A stretch of DNA of 64,000 bases from Sphingomonadales bacterium (GCA_017302615.1 JAFLDB010000004.1:1-64000); one strand, 5' to 3'. Counted from the stretch's first letter, positions 18,245 to 27,131 are shown. The notes: generated from the sequence alone by a model not told the origin. Translations and numbers: made by a program.

Positions 18245-18940
18245 GTGCGTCCCGGCGAAAGACCTGAAATCGCGAATCTGCCCCTGTTCCGGGAAATGCA
18301 GGAAGGCCAGCGTGACCGGATCTTTTCGGGATCTTTCCTGCAAGCGTTCCCCCCGCAACTGACCCTGTTCGAACTCGGCCAGCATCCGGATTTCCTGCAC
18401 GTTCTGGTCGATGGACTGGTGGAGCTTTACGCCCACAGCGCCGGGCGCGACACGACCATGCGGATCGTCGAGCCGGTCACCAGCTTCATCCTGGCCGCGG
18501 TCATCACCGATCAGCCATATCTGATGTCGGCCCGCACCATCGCGCCGTCCCGGATCCTGCTGGTTCCGGCCGCCCTGGTCCGCGAAGTGGTCAAGGACGA
18601 TTGCGCGCTGATGCAGGCGACCATGCGCGAACTGGCCCAGGCCTATCGCGACATGGTTCGCGCGCTGACCGACATGAAGCTGCGCCAGTCGGCCGAACGC
18701 CTGGGCAATCTGATCCTGCAGCAAGAGCGCCGCCAGGGTGGCAGCAGCACGGTTCGGCTGAAAGCCGAAAAGCGCCTGCTGGCATCGCTGCTGGGAATGA
18801 CGCCGGAGAACCTCTCCCGCGCGTTCGGGGTGCTGGGCGGACACGGCATTGCCGTATCCGGTGCGCAAGTGACGATCACTGACCGAGCCGCACTCGAAGC
18901 CTTTTCGCGCCCCGATCCGGTGCGCGACGATCTGGCCTGA
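18245..18940 (+). CDS. Crp/Fnr-family regulator without N-terminal Fe-S cysteines
   Basis: The 231-residue protein has a cyclic-nucleotide-binding fold (about 10-140), a dimer helix (TMRELAQAYRDMVRALTDMK) and a winged helix. The recognition helix reads TPENLSRAFGVL, where Glu-x-x-Ser-Arg is the Fnr signature for contacting TTGAT, in agreement with the boxes beside it. It has only one cysteine and no N-terminal cluster, so it cannot sense oxygen by an Fnr-type [4Fe-4S] centre; NnrR/DNR-like nitric-oxide or redox sensing is more likely. I chose the GTG at 18245, which has AAGGAG nine bases upstream. It is divergent from narK and convergent with the porin. Confidence 0.9.
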   Translation: MRPGERPEIANLPLFREMQEGQRDRIFSGSFLQAFPPQLTLFELGQHPDFLHVLVDGLVELYAHSAGRDTTMRIVEPVTSFILAAVITDQPYLMSARTIAPSRILLVPAALVREVVKDDCALMQATMRELAQAYRDMVRALTDMKLRQSAERLGNLILQQERRQGGSSTVRLKAEKRLLASLLGMTPENLSRAFGVLGGHGIAVSGAQVTITDRAALEAFSRPDPVRDDLA

Positions 18941-20146
18941 TCAGAACTTGGCCTCGATCTGGAACCACAGTTTGGTGGTATCGCTGGCAAAGGCATCGGC
19001 ATCGTAATGGGCCAGCTTGGCGGTGAGGGTAAACCGCTTGCCCAGCGGATAGCTGGCCAGCGCGTTCCATTCCTGGCCATAGGCGATCCCGCCGGTGGTC
19101 GATCCGTAATCGTGCCAGACCGCGCGCAGCACCAGGCCGGCCAGCGGCCCCTTGCCGGGGACCTTGTAGCCGGCATCGAGGTAGGCATCGCGCAGGCCCG
19201 ACGCGGGCGTGGTCAGGAACTTGTCGGCCCAGCCGTTGAAGGCATGCAGTGTTGCCAGCGGGGTTTGCAGGCCGACCGTGCCGTTGCCTTCCAGCCGTTC
19301 GTAGCCGGCCTTCAGCGTCACCGGCCCGGCCTTCACTCCCGGCTCGAACAACCAGTAGTCCAGACCGAAGCTTCGCGGATTGGCCCCATGATCGTGCTGG
19401 CGAGCATATTCGGCGGAATAGAGGATGGACGCTTTCCCCCCGACCGGCAGCTCGCCAGCCATCCGCACGCCCAAGGTCCTGTTGCTGCTGGCCGGGCTTG
19501 AGGGGACATCCAGCCAGTAGCCGTAGGCAGAGAGCGTGCCGACGTTCTTGATGGTATAGGCAGCGCGGACCCCATGGATTTCGGTGTCGCGCCAGATTCC
19601 CAGCGGCGAATCCGGGCCGAACACCCGATTGACCCGCCAGGCATAGAAGTAATCGACACTGGCGCCCTTCATCGGCCGGGCGGTGACCCGCACCGCATCG
19701 AGCGTCTGGTCGTTCTGCCGCCAGCCGACCGAGCCGATCCAGCGCTGGTTATCGAAATTGACTGCCTGCCGCCCGCCGGCCATTTCCAGTTCGGCCATCG
19801 GCCGCCAGCGCAGGTAAGCCTGGTTCAGCAGTACGTCGGACGGATCGGCCACCACCGGATAGGCGGTCTTGCCGTTGACCGTGTCGTTATAGCTGGTCTC
19901 GCCCAGCACAACGATCGCTTCGCCTTCCACCACAGCGCTGAAGCTGTGCCATTCGGCAGTCCTGACCCCGGCCTTGACCCGCAGGGTAGAGGCAGCGGCC
20001 TGTTCGGCCAGACCGTTCTGATCGACCAGTTCCAGCCGGTAGCGGAGATCGGCGTAAGGCGTCACCGGCTGCGTTTCGGCATGGGCGGCGGTGCTGGCCA
20101 GCAAGGCGGCAAGAGTCAGGGCGAAACGGGATGAGGCTTGATTCAT
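18941..20146 (-). CDS. Outer-membrane porin, alginate-export-like
   Basis: The 401-residue protein begins with a clear signal peptide (MNQASSRFALTLAALLASTA, cleavage after AHA). The rest is beta-barrel-like, with alternating aromatic and polar residues and a terminal phenylalanine (WFQIEAKF). Blocks such as LRYRLELVDQNG, AYLRWRPMAELEMAGGRQAVN and the WIGSVGWRQNDQTLDA segment resemble the alginate-export porin family. Within a nitrate island it may admit nitrate or release nitrite, which is inference. Its stop abuts the regulator's stop, and an Fnr-like box lies about 41 bases upstream of its ATG. Confidence 0.8.
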   Translation of the reverse strand: MNQASSRFALTLAALLASTAAHAETQPVTPYADLRYRLELVDQNGLAEQAAASTLRVKAGVRTAEWHSFSAVVEGEAIVVLGETSYNDTVNGKTAYPVVADPSDVLLNQAYLRWRPMAELEMAGGRQAVNFDNQRWIGSVGWRQNDQTLDAVRVTARPMKGASVDYFYAWRVNRVFGPDSPLGIWRDTEIHGVRAAYTIKNVGTLSAYGYWLDVPSSPASSNRTLGVRMAGELPVGGKASILYSAEYARQHDHGANPRSFGLDYWLFEPGVKAGPVTLKAGYERLEGNGTVGLQTPLATLHAFNGWADKFLTTPASGLRDAYLDAGYKVPGKGPLAGLVLRAVWHDYGSTTGGIAYGQEWNALASYPLGKRFTLTAKLAHYDADAFASDTTKLWFQIEAKF

Positions 20147-20180
20147 GTCTGTTATTCTCGCCTCTACTCCGCTTCTGTAA

Positions 20181-20194
20181 TTGACTTTCATCAA
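20181..20194. promoter_or_regulatory. Fnr-like box between porin and CopD-like gene
   Basis: TTGACTTTCATCAA differs from TTGAT-N4-ATCAA at one base. It sits in the 84-bp gap between the divergent porin (start 20146) and the membrane protein (start 20231) and could serve either. The spacing to both starts is about 41-44 bases, which would force nearly leaderless transcripts if it acts from -41.5. Confidence 0.6.
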
Positions 20195-20230
20195 CGATTG
20201 ATCGGTGCTTTCCTGCCCAAAGTGATCTTG

Positions 20231-20701
20231 ATGGACATCGACACTTTCACTCTGGCCCGCAGTCTTCACGTTGCCGCGATCGTTGGCTGGATCGGCGGTG
20301 TCTGGTTCGTGACGCTGGTCGTCATGCCCGCCATTGCCCGCAGCGAGCCGCCGGCCAGCCGGCTTTCGGCCTTTCACCGGATCGAGCAGGGGTTTGCTCC
20401 GCAGGCGAAATTCTGGGTGCTACTGGCCGGGGCCAGCGGCTTCTGGATGACCCACCAGGCCGGACTCTGGGACCGGTTTGCCGATCCCGGCTTCTGGTGG
20501 ATGCACGCCATGCTGGCGCTGTGGACCGTCTTTGCGGTGATGCTGTTCGTGGCCGAACCGCTGTTCCTGCACCGCCGCATGGCCCGGTCCGCCACGCCGG
20601 AGGCCGACTTTGGCCGGATGGTCGCCATGCACCGGCTGCTTTCCGCCCTCGCTCTTGTCACCGTGATCGGTGCCACGGGCGGCGCGCACGGGCTGTTCTG
20701 A
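20231..20701 (+). CDS. Small four-span membrane protein, CopD-like
   Basis: This 156-residue protein has four predicted spans and conserved-looking histidines: ARSLHVAAIVGWIGGVWFVTLV, FWWMHAMLALWTVFAVML and MVAMHRLLSALALVTVIGA. The pattern resembles CopD-domain proteins found near nnrS in denitrification clusters; the histidines might bind heme or copper. I chose the ATG at 20231. No strong ribosome site precedes it. The nnrS start follows four bases after its stop. Confidence 0.65.
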   Translation: MDIDTFTLARSLHVAAIVGWIGGVWFVTLVVMPAIARSEPPASRLSAFHRIEQGFAPQAKFWVLLAGASGFWMTHQAGLWDRFADPGFWWMHAMLALWTVFAVMLFVAEPLFLHRRMARSATPEADFGRMVAMHRLLSALALVTVIGATGGAHGLF

Positions 20702-20705
20702 GCCG

Positions 20706-21908
20706 ATGGCCTGGCGCGCATCGATCCTGTTGGCGGCGCCGCACCGGCTGGCTTTCCTCAGCGGCAGCCTTGGCCTTGTCGCCGCCGCCTTTTGGTGGCC
20801 GGTGCGCCTGGGCGCACTGCACCTTGGCTGGGCAGAGCCTGCATCGGGCAATCTTCCGGCCGCCCTGCTTCATGCCCCGGTCTTGCTGGTGCAAGTCTAC
20901 CCGGCCTTCATTTTCGGCTTTCTGCTGACCGTTTTCCCGCGCTGGATGGGCCAGCCGGACCTGACTGCGCGCCAGTTCGGACCGGCGTCGGGCGCAATCG
21001 CTGCCGGTTTGGCCGTTACCGTCATCGGCCTGTGGACCGGAACAGACGCAATGATCCGGATCGGCTTTCTGACCTTCGCGGCGGGCTGGGCGCTGGGGCT
21101 TGTCGCTCTGGCAGCCGTGGTCTGGGACAACAGCCGTTCCGGCAAGCCGCCCTGCTGGCACGCTGTTTCCGCCCTCGCAGCCCTGACGATCGGCCTAGGC
21201 GCGCTGCTGATGGTCTGCGCCTTCTTGCTGGGCGGTGATCCCCGACTGCTGCGCTGGGGCAACGTGCTGGGGCTGAACGGGTTCATCCTGCCGGTGTTCC
21301 TGACCGTCGCCCACCGGATGGTGCCGTTTTTCGCCGGCAATGTTGTACAAGGCTATCAGCGCTGGCGGCCGGACTGGTTGCTGGCCGCGCTGTGGGCACT
21401 GCTGGTATTGCGGATCGCGGGCGAACTGACCTTGCTCCCGGCCTTGTCCGGCCTAGCCGCAACAGGGCTGGCCGCCTGCACCGGCGTGATGGCCTGGAAG
21501 TGGTGGCCGCGCGGCCCCGCACCCGGATTGCTGCAAGTGCTGATCTGGGGCGTTGTCTGGGCGCCGCTCGGCTTCGCGCTGGCCGCGCTTGCTGCGTTCG
21601 GCCTGCCACTGGGGCTGGCCCCCACCCACGCGCTGGCGCTCGGCTTTGCTGCCAGCCTGCTGGTGGGGATGGTAACGCGGGTAACGCACGGCCATTCGGG
21701 GCGCCCGCTGGCGATGGTGCCGCTGGCCTGGCTGGCCTTTGTCGCCGTCCAGCTTGCCGCAGGGTTGCGGATCGTGGCGGCGCTCAAGGGCGAACTTGGC
21801 TGGCTGCTGGTGATCGCCGCGTTCGCCTTTGCCGCCGGGCTGCTGCCGTGGCTGGTCCGCAATGCCCTGATTTACATGCGCCCGCGCCGTGATGGCCGAC
21901 CGGGCTGA
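20706..21908 (+). CDS. nnrS: NnrS-family membrane heme-copper protein
   Basis: NnrS proteins are polytopic membrane proteins linked to nitric-oxide stress and denitrification. This 400-residue sequence has about twelve spans. Family landmarks are APHRLAFLSG near the N-terminus, LLHAPVLLVQVYPAFIFGFLLTVFPRW, LPVFLTVAHRMVPFF and ALGFAASLLVGMVTRVTHGHSGRP, with their conserved His and Arg residues. The ATG at 20706 is chosen because the APHRL motif follows at the usual place. It shows that the island handles reactive nitrogen made by nitrate respiration. Confidence 0.92.
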   Translation: MAWRASILLAAPHRLAFLSGSLGLVAAAFWWPVRLGALHLGWAEPASGNLPAALLHAPVLLVQVYPAFIFGFLLTVFPRWMGQPDLTARQFGPASGAIAAGLAVTVIGLWTGTDAMIRIGFLTFAAGWALGLVALAAVVWDNSRSGKPPCWHAVSALAALTIGLGALLMVCAFLLGGDPRLLRWGNVLGLNGFILPVFLTVAHRMVPFFAGNVVQGYQRWRPDWLLAALWALLVLRIAGELTLLPALSGLAATGLAACTGVMAWKWWPRGPAPGLLQVLIWGVVWAPLGFALAALAAFGLPLGLAPTHALALGFAASLLVGMVTRVTHGHSGRPLAMVPLAWLAFVAVQLAAGLRIVAALKGELGWLLVIAAFAFAAGLLPWLVRNALIYMRPRRDGRPG

Positions 21909-21918
21909 GGACCTTGCC

Positions 21919-22527
21919 ATGGACAATCCGCCGCAAATTACGCCCCACGAAGCGCTCGAACTGCTCAAGGAAGGCAACCGCCGGTTCCTGTCAGACGCGC
22001 CCTATAACCCGCCGATGGACCGGCTTCACCGGCTCCATCTCGCCGCCGCGCAGCGGCCGTTTGCGGCCTATCTCAGCTGCTCGGATTCGCGCGTCCCGCC
22101 CGAACTTTTGTTCGAACGCGGGCTGGGCGAGCTGTTCATCGTCCGCAATGCCGGCAACACGCTATGCGCCACGGCGCTGGGCAGCCTGGAGTTTGCCGTC
22201 ACCCAGTTGCAGGTGCCGTTGATCGTGGTGATGGGCCACGAAGCCTGCGGCGCGATCCGCGCGGCCGTATCGGTCGCCCGCGGAGAGACGGCCTATACCG
22301 GCAATGTCTCCAAGGTTCTGCAATCGCTGCTCCCCGCTGTGCTGGAGGCCGACCCATGGGCGGAAGACCTCTGCAACGCCGCCGCGCTGTGCAATGTGCG
22401 CAAGGTCGTCAAGGAACTGCGGGAGGAAGCCTCCCCCGCCCTGCTCGAACCGCAGGCGAGCGGAAAACTGCTGGTAGTCGGAGCATACTACCACCTCGAT
22501 TCCGGGCGGGTCGAATTCCTCGATTGA
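21919..22527 (+). CDS. Beta-class carbonic anhydrase
   Basis: This zinc enzyme interconverts carbon dioxide and bicarbonate. The 202-residue protein has the zinc motif AAYLSCSDSRVPPELLFE, with Cys and the Asp-Arg dyad, and MGHEACGAIRAAV, with the second His and Cys, plus the usual RNAGN block. The ATG at 21919 has GAGG eight bases upstream; an ATG at 21892 would overlap nnrS and lacks a ribosome site. It is the last gene of the rightward unit of the nitrate island. Why it is grouped with nitrate genes is not clear. Confidence 0.92.
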   Translation: MDNPPQITPHEALELLKEGNRRFLSDAPYNPPMDRLHRLHLAAAQRPFAAYLSCSDSRVPPELLFERGLGELFIVRNAGNTLCATALGSLEFAVTQLQVPLIVVMGHEACGAIRAAVSVARGETAYTGNVSKVLQSLLPAVLEADPWAEDLCNAAALCNVRKVVKELREEASPALLEPQASGKLLVVGAYYHLDSGRVEFLD

Positions 22528-22573
22528 ACAGGCTGGAACGTTGACCAAGATCTGGGCCAGGGAGTGTTTGCAG

Positions 22574-22600
22574 GAGACGATTCGCCAGTAGACTGACAGC
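22574..22600 (+). repeat. Relic resembling the IS6 right end
   Basis: The 27 bases agree with the IS6 terminal sequence at 2412-2438 at 22 positions, and the last 12 (TAGACTGACAGC) are identical. The sequence inward of it is not IS6, so only the tip remains or it derives from a related element. Orientation is the same as for the copies at the left edge of the island. Confidence 0.6.
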
Positions 22601-22780
22601 ACCGCCATTCCTTCGGGACCATCCTCTCCCAGATTATCGGCCGGCGGCCATGGCCGGAACGGCGTGCCATGGATCGCCGCCAGGAAAGCCTGGTGTGCAG
22701 ATGGCGATGGCTCAGTCATCTCGTCGATGTCGGTCGCCTTGATTGCCAGGTCCGCGCTGGCCGGACGCTTGGCAGACAGA
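22601..22780 (-). pseudogene. Possible truncated gene fragment
   Basis: On the minus strand a frame reads SADLAIKATDIDEMTEPSPS, then AHQAFLAAIHGTPFRPWPPA and DNLGEDGPEGMAVL before it runs into the IS-like tip. The composition looks coding and the frame is open after a stop near 22782. I do not recognise a family. It is likely an N-terminal fragment left after an IS-mediated deletion, but could be chance. Confidence 0.3.
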
Positions 22781-23036
22781 CACTATTCCGGCCGGATCGG
22801 CCACCCCATAAGCTCGGGGATGGGCGCAGCCGTTTTCCTACAGCGCGGGTCTCTGCCATAAGGGCGGCGATCTTTCTCAGTCTGAAGCAATTCATTCCCC
22901 CGCGCCGGGCCGCGCGCCGAACTTCCATGCGTTACGCGCGCAAAGATCGCGAAGTTCTTCTACCTATATATTTGATTTACTTGATAATATATCCCGAAAC
23001 TGCCGCGAACTTCACACGCCCTAGCAGCACGGCGGC

Positions 23037-25004
23037 TCAGACCGGGATGGCGATATTCTTGCCGCTGAACACGGCCTGCCAGTTCTCGATCTCGTCCACC
23101 ACCACCCGGTCGACCGCATGGGCCAGGTCGGCCGCCTGGGCATAGCCGATCGTCAGCCCTTCGGCGGCAAGCAGGACGGAAATCCGCTGGCTGATCGCCT
23201 CCAGCTTTTCCGCCGTCACGTCGGAAATCGCGGCGAACCGCTCGAAATCACCGAAATAGCGGATACCGGCGATGCTGGCACCCAGCGTCGGGCAAAGCAC
23301 GCCAAGGAAGGTAAACAGCTTGGCAGTGTGTTTCGGCAGATCGGCCGGAGCCAGCCCGGTCGCCGCCAGCAGCGACAGGATCAGCCAGGTGCTGACCGAG
23401 GCGACCGCCAGCAGGAACAGGCCGTTGGAGAGGTGATCGAGCCGGTGATGGACCGTCGTCAGCCGCAGCGCCTTGGCCCGGTGATAGGCCAGCTGCGGCA
23501 GGACGTGCAGGCGCAGCAGGCCGTCCAGCCCGCGCCGCAGGTAAGCGTCGTCGATCGTGACCCGTGGCAGGCCAAGCGCCCGCAGCCCGTGACGGGCGTA
23601 ATACTCCGGCCAGGAGGTTTCGGCCCCGCGCGGCCAGCGGCCCGGCGGGCGGGCGACGCCCAGTAGCTGCAGGATCGGGGCATGGCGGAAATACTCGGCG
23701 ACCCGGCGGGTTTCGAACCACCGCTTGTGCCAGTGCCGCCGCCGCCCGATCCAGGTGATCGCCACGATCGAGCCAAGCAGCAGGAATTCTCCAAGGGCAA
23801 ACAGCCACTTGTCGCCATCAAGGTAGAGCGGCTGATAGGCGATCCCGACCGCGACGGCGAGCGCCGAGAGCAGGAAGTTGGCGATCATGCCGCTGCGATA
23901 GGAATCGGACAGCCGGGCAGAGATCCCGTCCGCCCAGGCAAAGCGCTGCAGGGTTTCCCGCTCCAGCCCGGGGGCAAAGGCCGGATCGGGGCGGGCCAGA
24001 TCCCCGGCAAGGGCCAGGATCGGGGCCGCACTGCCGGTGCCGATCTCTTCCGGCGGTTCATAGCGCTGGCGCAGCGGCCGCAGCGGCCGGTCCTGTCCGC
24101 CGAACAGCGCCTCGATCCGGCGATAGCCGGTGCCGAGCGGATGGCTGTGGCTGTGCCAGGCCTCCAGTCGCAGCGCCTCGGCCCCGCGCTTCAGCGCCCC
24201 GCCCTCGCCCGGGCGCAGCGCGGCGGAAACCACGGCGACCAGTTGCTCGTCCGTGGCCGGCAGCGCGAAACGGCGGGCATGGAGCAGCTCCGGGGTGGTC
24301 AGCAGCCGCCACTCCGCGGCCCGGGCCGGATCGATCCAGATCACCGGCGTGCCCTGTTCCAGGGCAGCGGCGATGGTATGGCCGGTCCCGCCCGCCAGAT
24401 CGTGGGCAATCCCGTCCCACACCGCGATCAGGATGTCGGATTGCTCGATCATCACCCGCCCGGCCAGCGCCGCGCGATCGGAAATCGCCGCGGTGCAGGA
24501 CTGGGCCAGCGCCGCATCGGCGGGATCGGCAAGCTGGGCAAGGAACAGCGGCGCAATGACGGGGTCCTGCTCGGCCAGTTCGAACAGCCGGGCCTGGCCG
24601 TACCAGCCGGCAATCGCCTCGGCCCGGGCCAGAACGGCACTGTCCGCGGGCGCGGCACCGGCCAGCAGGGCCTCGGCATCGGCGCGGTCGGCCGGCAGGG
24701 CATTGATCGCCAGATTGAGCTGCCGCCCGAACGGCAGCGGGGCGACGATCTCCCACTGGCGCCGGGCCGCCGCCTCGGCCGCCAGCAGGTCGGTTCCGCA
24801 GGCCAGCAGGCTGTGCAGCCGGGTTTGCGCGATGCCGCCAAGCGAAGCGGCCTGCGTTTGCGCCAGCGCTTCAAGCCGGGCAAACGATCGCTCGATTGCC
24901 GCCGCCACCGCATCGCGGTTGGCTGCGAAAGCGCGGTTGGTAGCGCGATGCCCGGTTATGGCGAGCGACAGGCGAGGCAGGGGCGGCAGCGGGGCACTGG
25001 TCAT
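23037..25004 (-). CDS. SLOG-domain protein with two 2-TM modules
   Basis: This 655-residue protein has a Rossmann-like SLOG domain at about residues 10-260. Visible marks are SLAITGHR (GHR at 18-20), the phosphate-loop-like LACGTDLLAAEAA (about 67-79), IVAPLPFGRQL (86-96), EQSDILIAVWDG (187-198), GGTGHT (205-210) and GTPVIWI (218-224). SLOG domains bind nucleotide-derived ligands. The C-terminal half has a membrane pair at about 373-392 and 399-420 followed by a charged ETRRVAEYFR segment, and a second pair at about 526-549 and 563-583. This resembles the SLATT/2-TM effector modules predicted to form pores in conflict systems. I chose the ATG at 25004. It is divergent from the TIR gene with a 155-bp gap. 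Function is inferred. Confidence 0.7.
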   Translation of the reverse strand: MTSAPLPPLPRLSLAITGHRATNRAFAANRDAVAAAIERSFARLEALAQTQAASLGGIAQTRLHSLLACGTDLLAAEAAARRQWEIVAPLPFGRQLNLAINALPADRADAEALLAGAAPADSAVLARAEAIAGWYGQARLFELAEQDPVIAPLFLAQLADPADAALAQSCTAAISDRAALAGRVMIEQSDILIAVWDGIAHDLAGGTGHTIAAALEQGTPVIWIDPARAAEWRLLTTPELLHARRFALPATDEQLVAVVSAALRPGEGGALKRGAEALRLEAWHSHSHPLGTGYRRIEALFGGQDRPLRPLRQRYEPPEEIGTGSAAPILALAGDLARPDPAFAPGLERETLQRFAWADGISARLSDSYRSGMIANFLLSALAVAVGIAYQPLYLDGDKWLFALGEFLLLGSIVAITWIGRRRHWHKRWFETRRVAEYFRHAPILQLLGVARPPGRWPRGAETSWPEYYARHGLRALGLPRVTIDDAYLRRGLDGLLRLHVLPQLAYHRAKALRLTTVHHRLDHLSNGLFLLAVASVSTWLILSLLAATGLAPADLPKHTAKLFTFLGVLCPTLGASIAGIRYFGDFERFAAISDVTAEKLEAISQRISVLLAAEGLTIGYAQAADLAHAVDRVVVDEIENWQAVFSGKNIAIPV

Positions 25005-25159
25005 GGCGGCGCGGCGTGGTCCCCTGTTGGTCGACCCGGGACCGGCGCGCAGCAAGCGGCGATTGCGCCTTGCCATGCCGGTCCGGATCGGGTGTAAGTC
25101 TTGGCTCAATCATCTGCCAAAGCAAGCCTTTCACTGCAACCCGGGCCATTGCGAACAAG
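25005..25159. promoter_or_regulatory. Divergent promoter region, SLOG and TIR genes
   Basis: The 155-bp gap separates the starts of two divergent genes of almost equal length. No clear operator palindrome was found. It is GC-rich at its SLOG side and less so near the TIR start. Confidence 0.4.
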
Positions 25160-27118
25160 ATGACCGACGATCCCGCACCCGCCCCGCCACCGGCAACCGT
25201 CTTCGTCAGCTATTCGCGCGACGATCTGCCCCGTGCCCGGCCGGTGATCGATGCGCTGGTTGCCGAGGGGTTCGACGTGTGGTGGGACGGCCTGCTGGCT
25301 GGTGGCGACGCCTTTGCCCACACCACCGAGGCGGCGCTTGAAACCGCCGATGCCGTGGTGGTGCTGTGGTCGGCCCGATCGGTCCAGTCGCACTGGGTCC
25401 GCGACGAGGCAACCCGGGGCCGCGATCGCGGGCGGATGGTGCCGGTATCGCTGGACGGCACGGTTCCCCCGCTGGGGTTCCGTCAGATCCAGTACATCGA
25501 CCTCAGCCGCTGGAAGGCGCGGCGCGAGGCGCAGGAGTTCTCTGACCTGTGCCGCGCGATCACGGCCACCGCCGACGCGCCGCGCAGCCAGCTGAGCTTT
25601 GCGGCCATGCCAGCAGCGGCATCCGGCCTGTCGCGGCGGCGCGCACTGGCCATGGGCGGCGGGCTGGTGGCCATCATCGGCGGCGGTGCGCTGGCCTGGC
25701 GCTCGGGCCTGCTCGGCACGCCGACCCGGGCCAACAGCGTGGCGGTGCTGCCGTTCCGCAACATCGGCGGCAAACCGGATGAGGCCTATTTCTCGGACGG
25801 GCTGGCCGAAGAGCTGCGCGCCACGCTCAGCCGCAACCAGCTGCTGGAAGTGGCCGCGCAGACCTCGTCGAGCAGCTTCCGCGAGGGCCAGACCGACAGC
25901 CGGACGATCGCGGCCCGCCTCGATGTGGCCTACATCCTCGATGGCAGCGTGCGCCGATCGGGCGAGCGGCTGCGGATCACCGCGCGGCTGATCGAGGGCA
26001 AGACCGGCTTTGAAAGCTGGACTGAAACCTTCGATCGCGTCGCCGAGGACGTGTTCGCCCTGCAGGACGAGATCGCAACCGCCGTGGCCGATGCCCTGGC
26101 CGTGAGCGTCGCGGGGGATGCGACGAAAGGGCGGATTGGCGGAACGAAGAGCAAGGACGCGCTCGATGCCTATCTGCAGGGCCAGGCGCTCTACAAGCTG
26201 GGCCGTGACGAAGCGAGCGACCGGGGTGCCCTCGCCCGGTTCGATGCGGCGCTCAAGCTGGATCCCCGCTATGGCGCCGCCCATGCCGCGCGGGCCCGGG
26301 CGCTGACGGTCATCGCCAACAATTACGCCAAGGGCGATGCCCTTGCCGCGCTCTACGATCAGGCGGTTGCGGCCGCCAAGGCCGCCGTGGCCAGCAGTCC
26401 GGATCTGGCCGAAGCGCATTCGGCCCTCGGCTTCGCCCTGTTCAACGGCCGGCTTGATGCGGCGGCAGCGACAGCGCCCTATGCCAAGAGCTTCGAACTC
26501 GGCTTCGGCAATGCCGACATCCTCTCCGCCTTCGCCAATTTCGCCGGGCGGACGGGCAATTTCCCCGATGCCCGCAAGGCCATCGCCCGGGCCCAGCGGC
26601 TTGACCCGCTCAACGCCGTGGTGTTCCGCAATGCCGGCGTCATCGAATACAGCGCACGGGACTATGCTGCCTGTCAGGCCCCCTTGCGCTCGGCATTGAC
26701 GATCAATCCCGATCTGGCCGGCGTCCACCTCGTGCTGGGTGACGTGCACCTGCTTGCCGGACGCGCCGCCGAAGCGAAAGCCGAGTACCTGCAGGAACGC
26801 AACAGCCTGTCGCGCCAGCGCGGCCTGGCGATAGCCGATCTGCGGCTGGGCGATCGCTCGGCGGCCGAGGCCGGGCTTGCGGCCATGATCGCCGAATATG
26901 GCGACAACAGCCTCTACCAGCAGGCGCAGGTTCAAGCTCAGTGGGGGCAGATCGAGGCCGCATTGGCGGCTTTGGAAAAGGCTTTGTCGGCGGGAGACTC
27001 TGGGTTAGTCCAGTCGCGCAACGATCCCTTGCTCGATCCCTTGCGGAGAGAGCCGGGCTTTACCGCAATTCTGCGGCAGTTGGGTTTTGAAACGCCTGGC
27101 TCTCCGGCCGGGAATTAG
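25160..27118 (+). CDS. TIR-transmembrane-TolB-like-TPR protein
   Basis: The 652-residue protein has four parts. A TIR domain (about 12-135) opens TVFVSYSRDDLPRARPVIDA and contains SVQSHWVRDEATRG, whose Glu83 matches the catalytic glutamate of TIR NAD hydrolases. A membrane span lies at about 163-182. A TolB/FlgO-like domain follows from about 193 (SVAVLPFRNIGG, YFSDGLAEELRATL). Tetratricopeptide repeats fill about 330-640 (for example ALARFDAALKLDPRYGAAHA). The TIR domain should face the cytoplasm and the repeats the periplasm if there is one span. The ATG at 25160 is chosen because the TIR domain begins right after it. A lipoprotein gene follows 13 bases downstream. Confidence 0.8.
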   Translation: MTDDPAPAPPPATVFVSYSRDDLPRARPVIDALVAEGFDVWWDGLLAGGDAFAHTTEAALETADAVVVLWSARSVQSHWVRDEATRGRDRGRMVPVSLDGTVPPLGFRQIQYIDLSRWKARREAQEFSDLCRAITATADAPRSQLSFAAMPAAASGLSRRRALAMGGGLVAIIGGGALAWRSGLLGTPTRANSVAVLPFRNIGGKPDEAYFSDGLAEELRATLSRNQLLEVAAQTSSSSFREGQTDSRTIAARLDVAYILDGSVRRSGERLRITARLIEGKTGFESWTETFDRVAEDVFALQDEIATAVADALAVSVAGDATKGRIGGTKSKDALDAYLQGQALYKLGRDEASDRGALARFDAALKLDPRYGAAHAARARALTVIANNYAKGDALAALYDQAVAAAKAAVASSPDLAEAHSALGFALFNGRLDAAAATAPYAKSFELGFGNADILSAFANFAGRTGNFPDARKAIARAQRLDPLNAVVFRNAGVIEYSARDYAACQAPLRSALTINPDLAGVHLVLGDVHLLAGRAAEAKAEYLQERNSLSRQRGLAIADLRLGDRSAAEAGLAAMIAEYGDNSLYQQAQVQAQWGQIEAALAALEKALSAGDSGLVQSRNDPLLDPLRREPGFTAILRQLGFETPGSPAGN

Positions 27119-27131
27119 GGGGAGTATCGAA

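Larger units (their letters stand above)
22528..23036. other. Gene-poor junction with IS relic and AT-rich patch
   Basis: This 509-bp gap holds a relic resembling the IS6 end (22574-22600), a possible gene fragment on the minus strand (22601-22780) and an AT-rich patch at about 22965-23000 (CCTATATATTTGATTTACTT and following bases). It looks like the right boundary of the nitrate island. No intact gene was recognised. Confidence 0.6.

Noticed and set aside
22965..23000. AT-rich patch as a possible replication origin or CRISPR leader
   Set aside because: It is short, with no repeated boxes, spacers or replication gene nearby.
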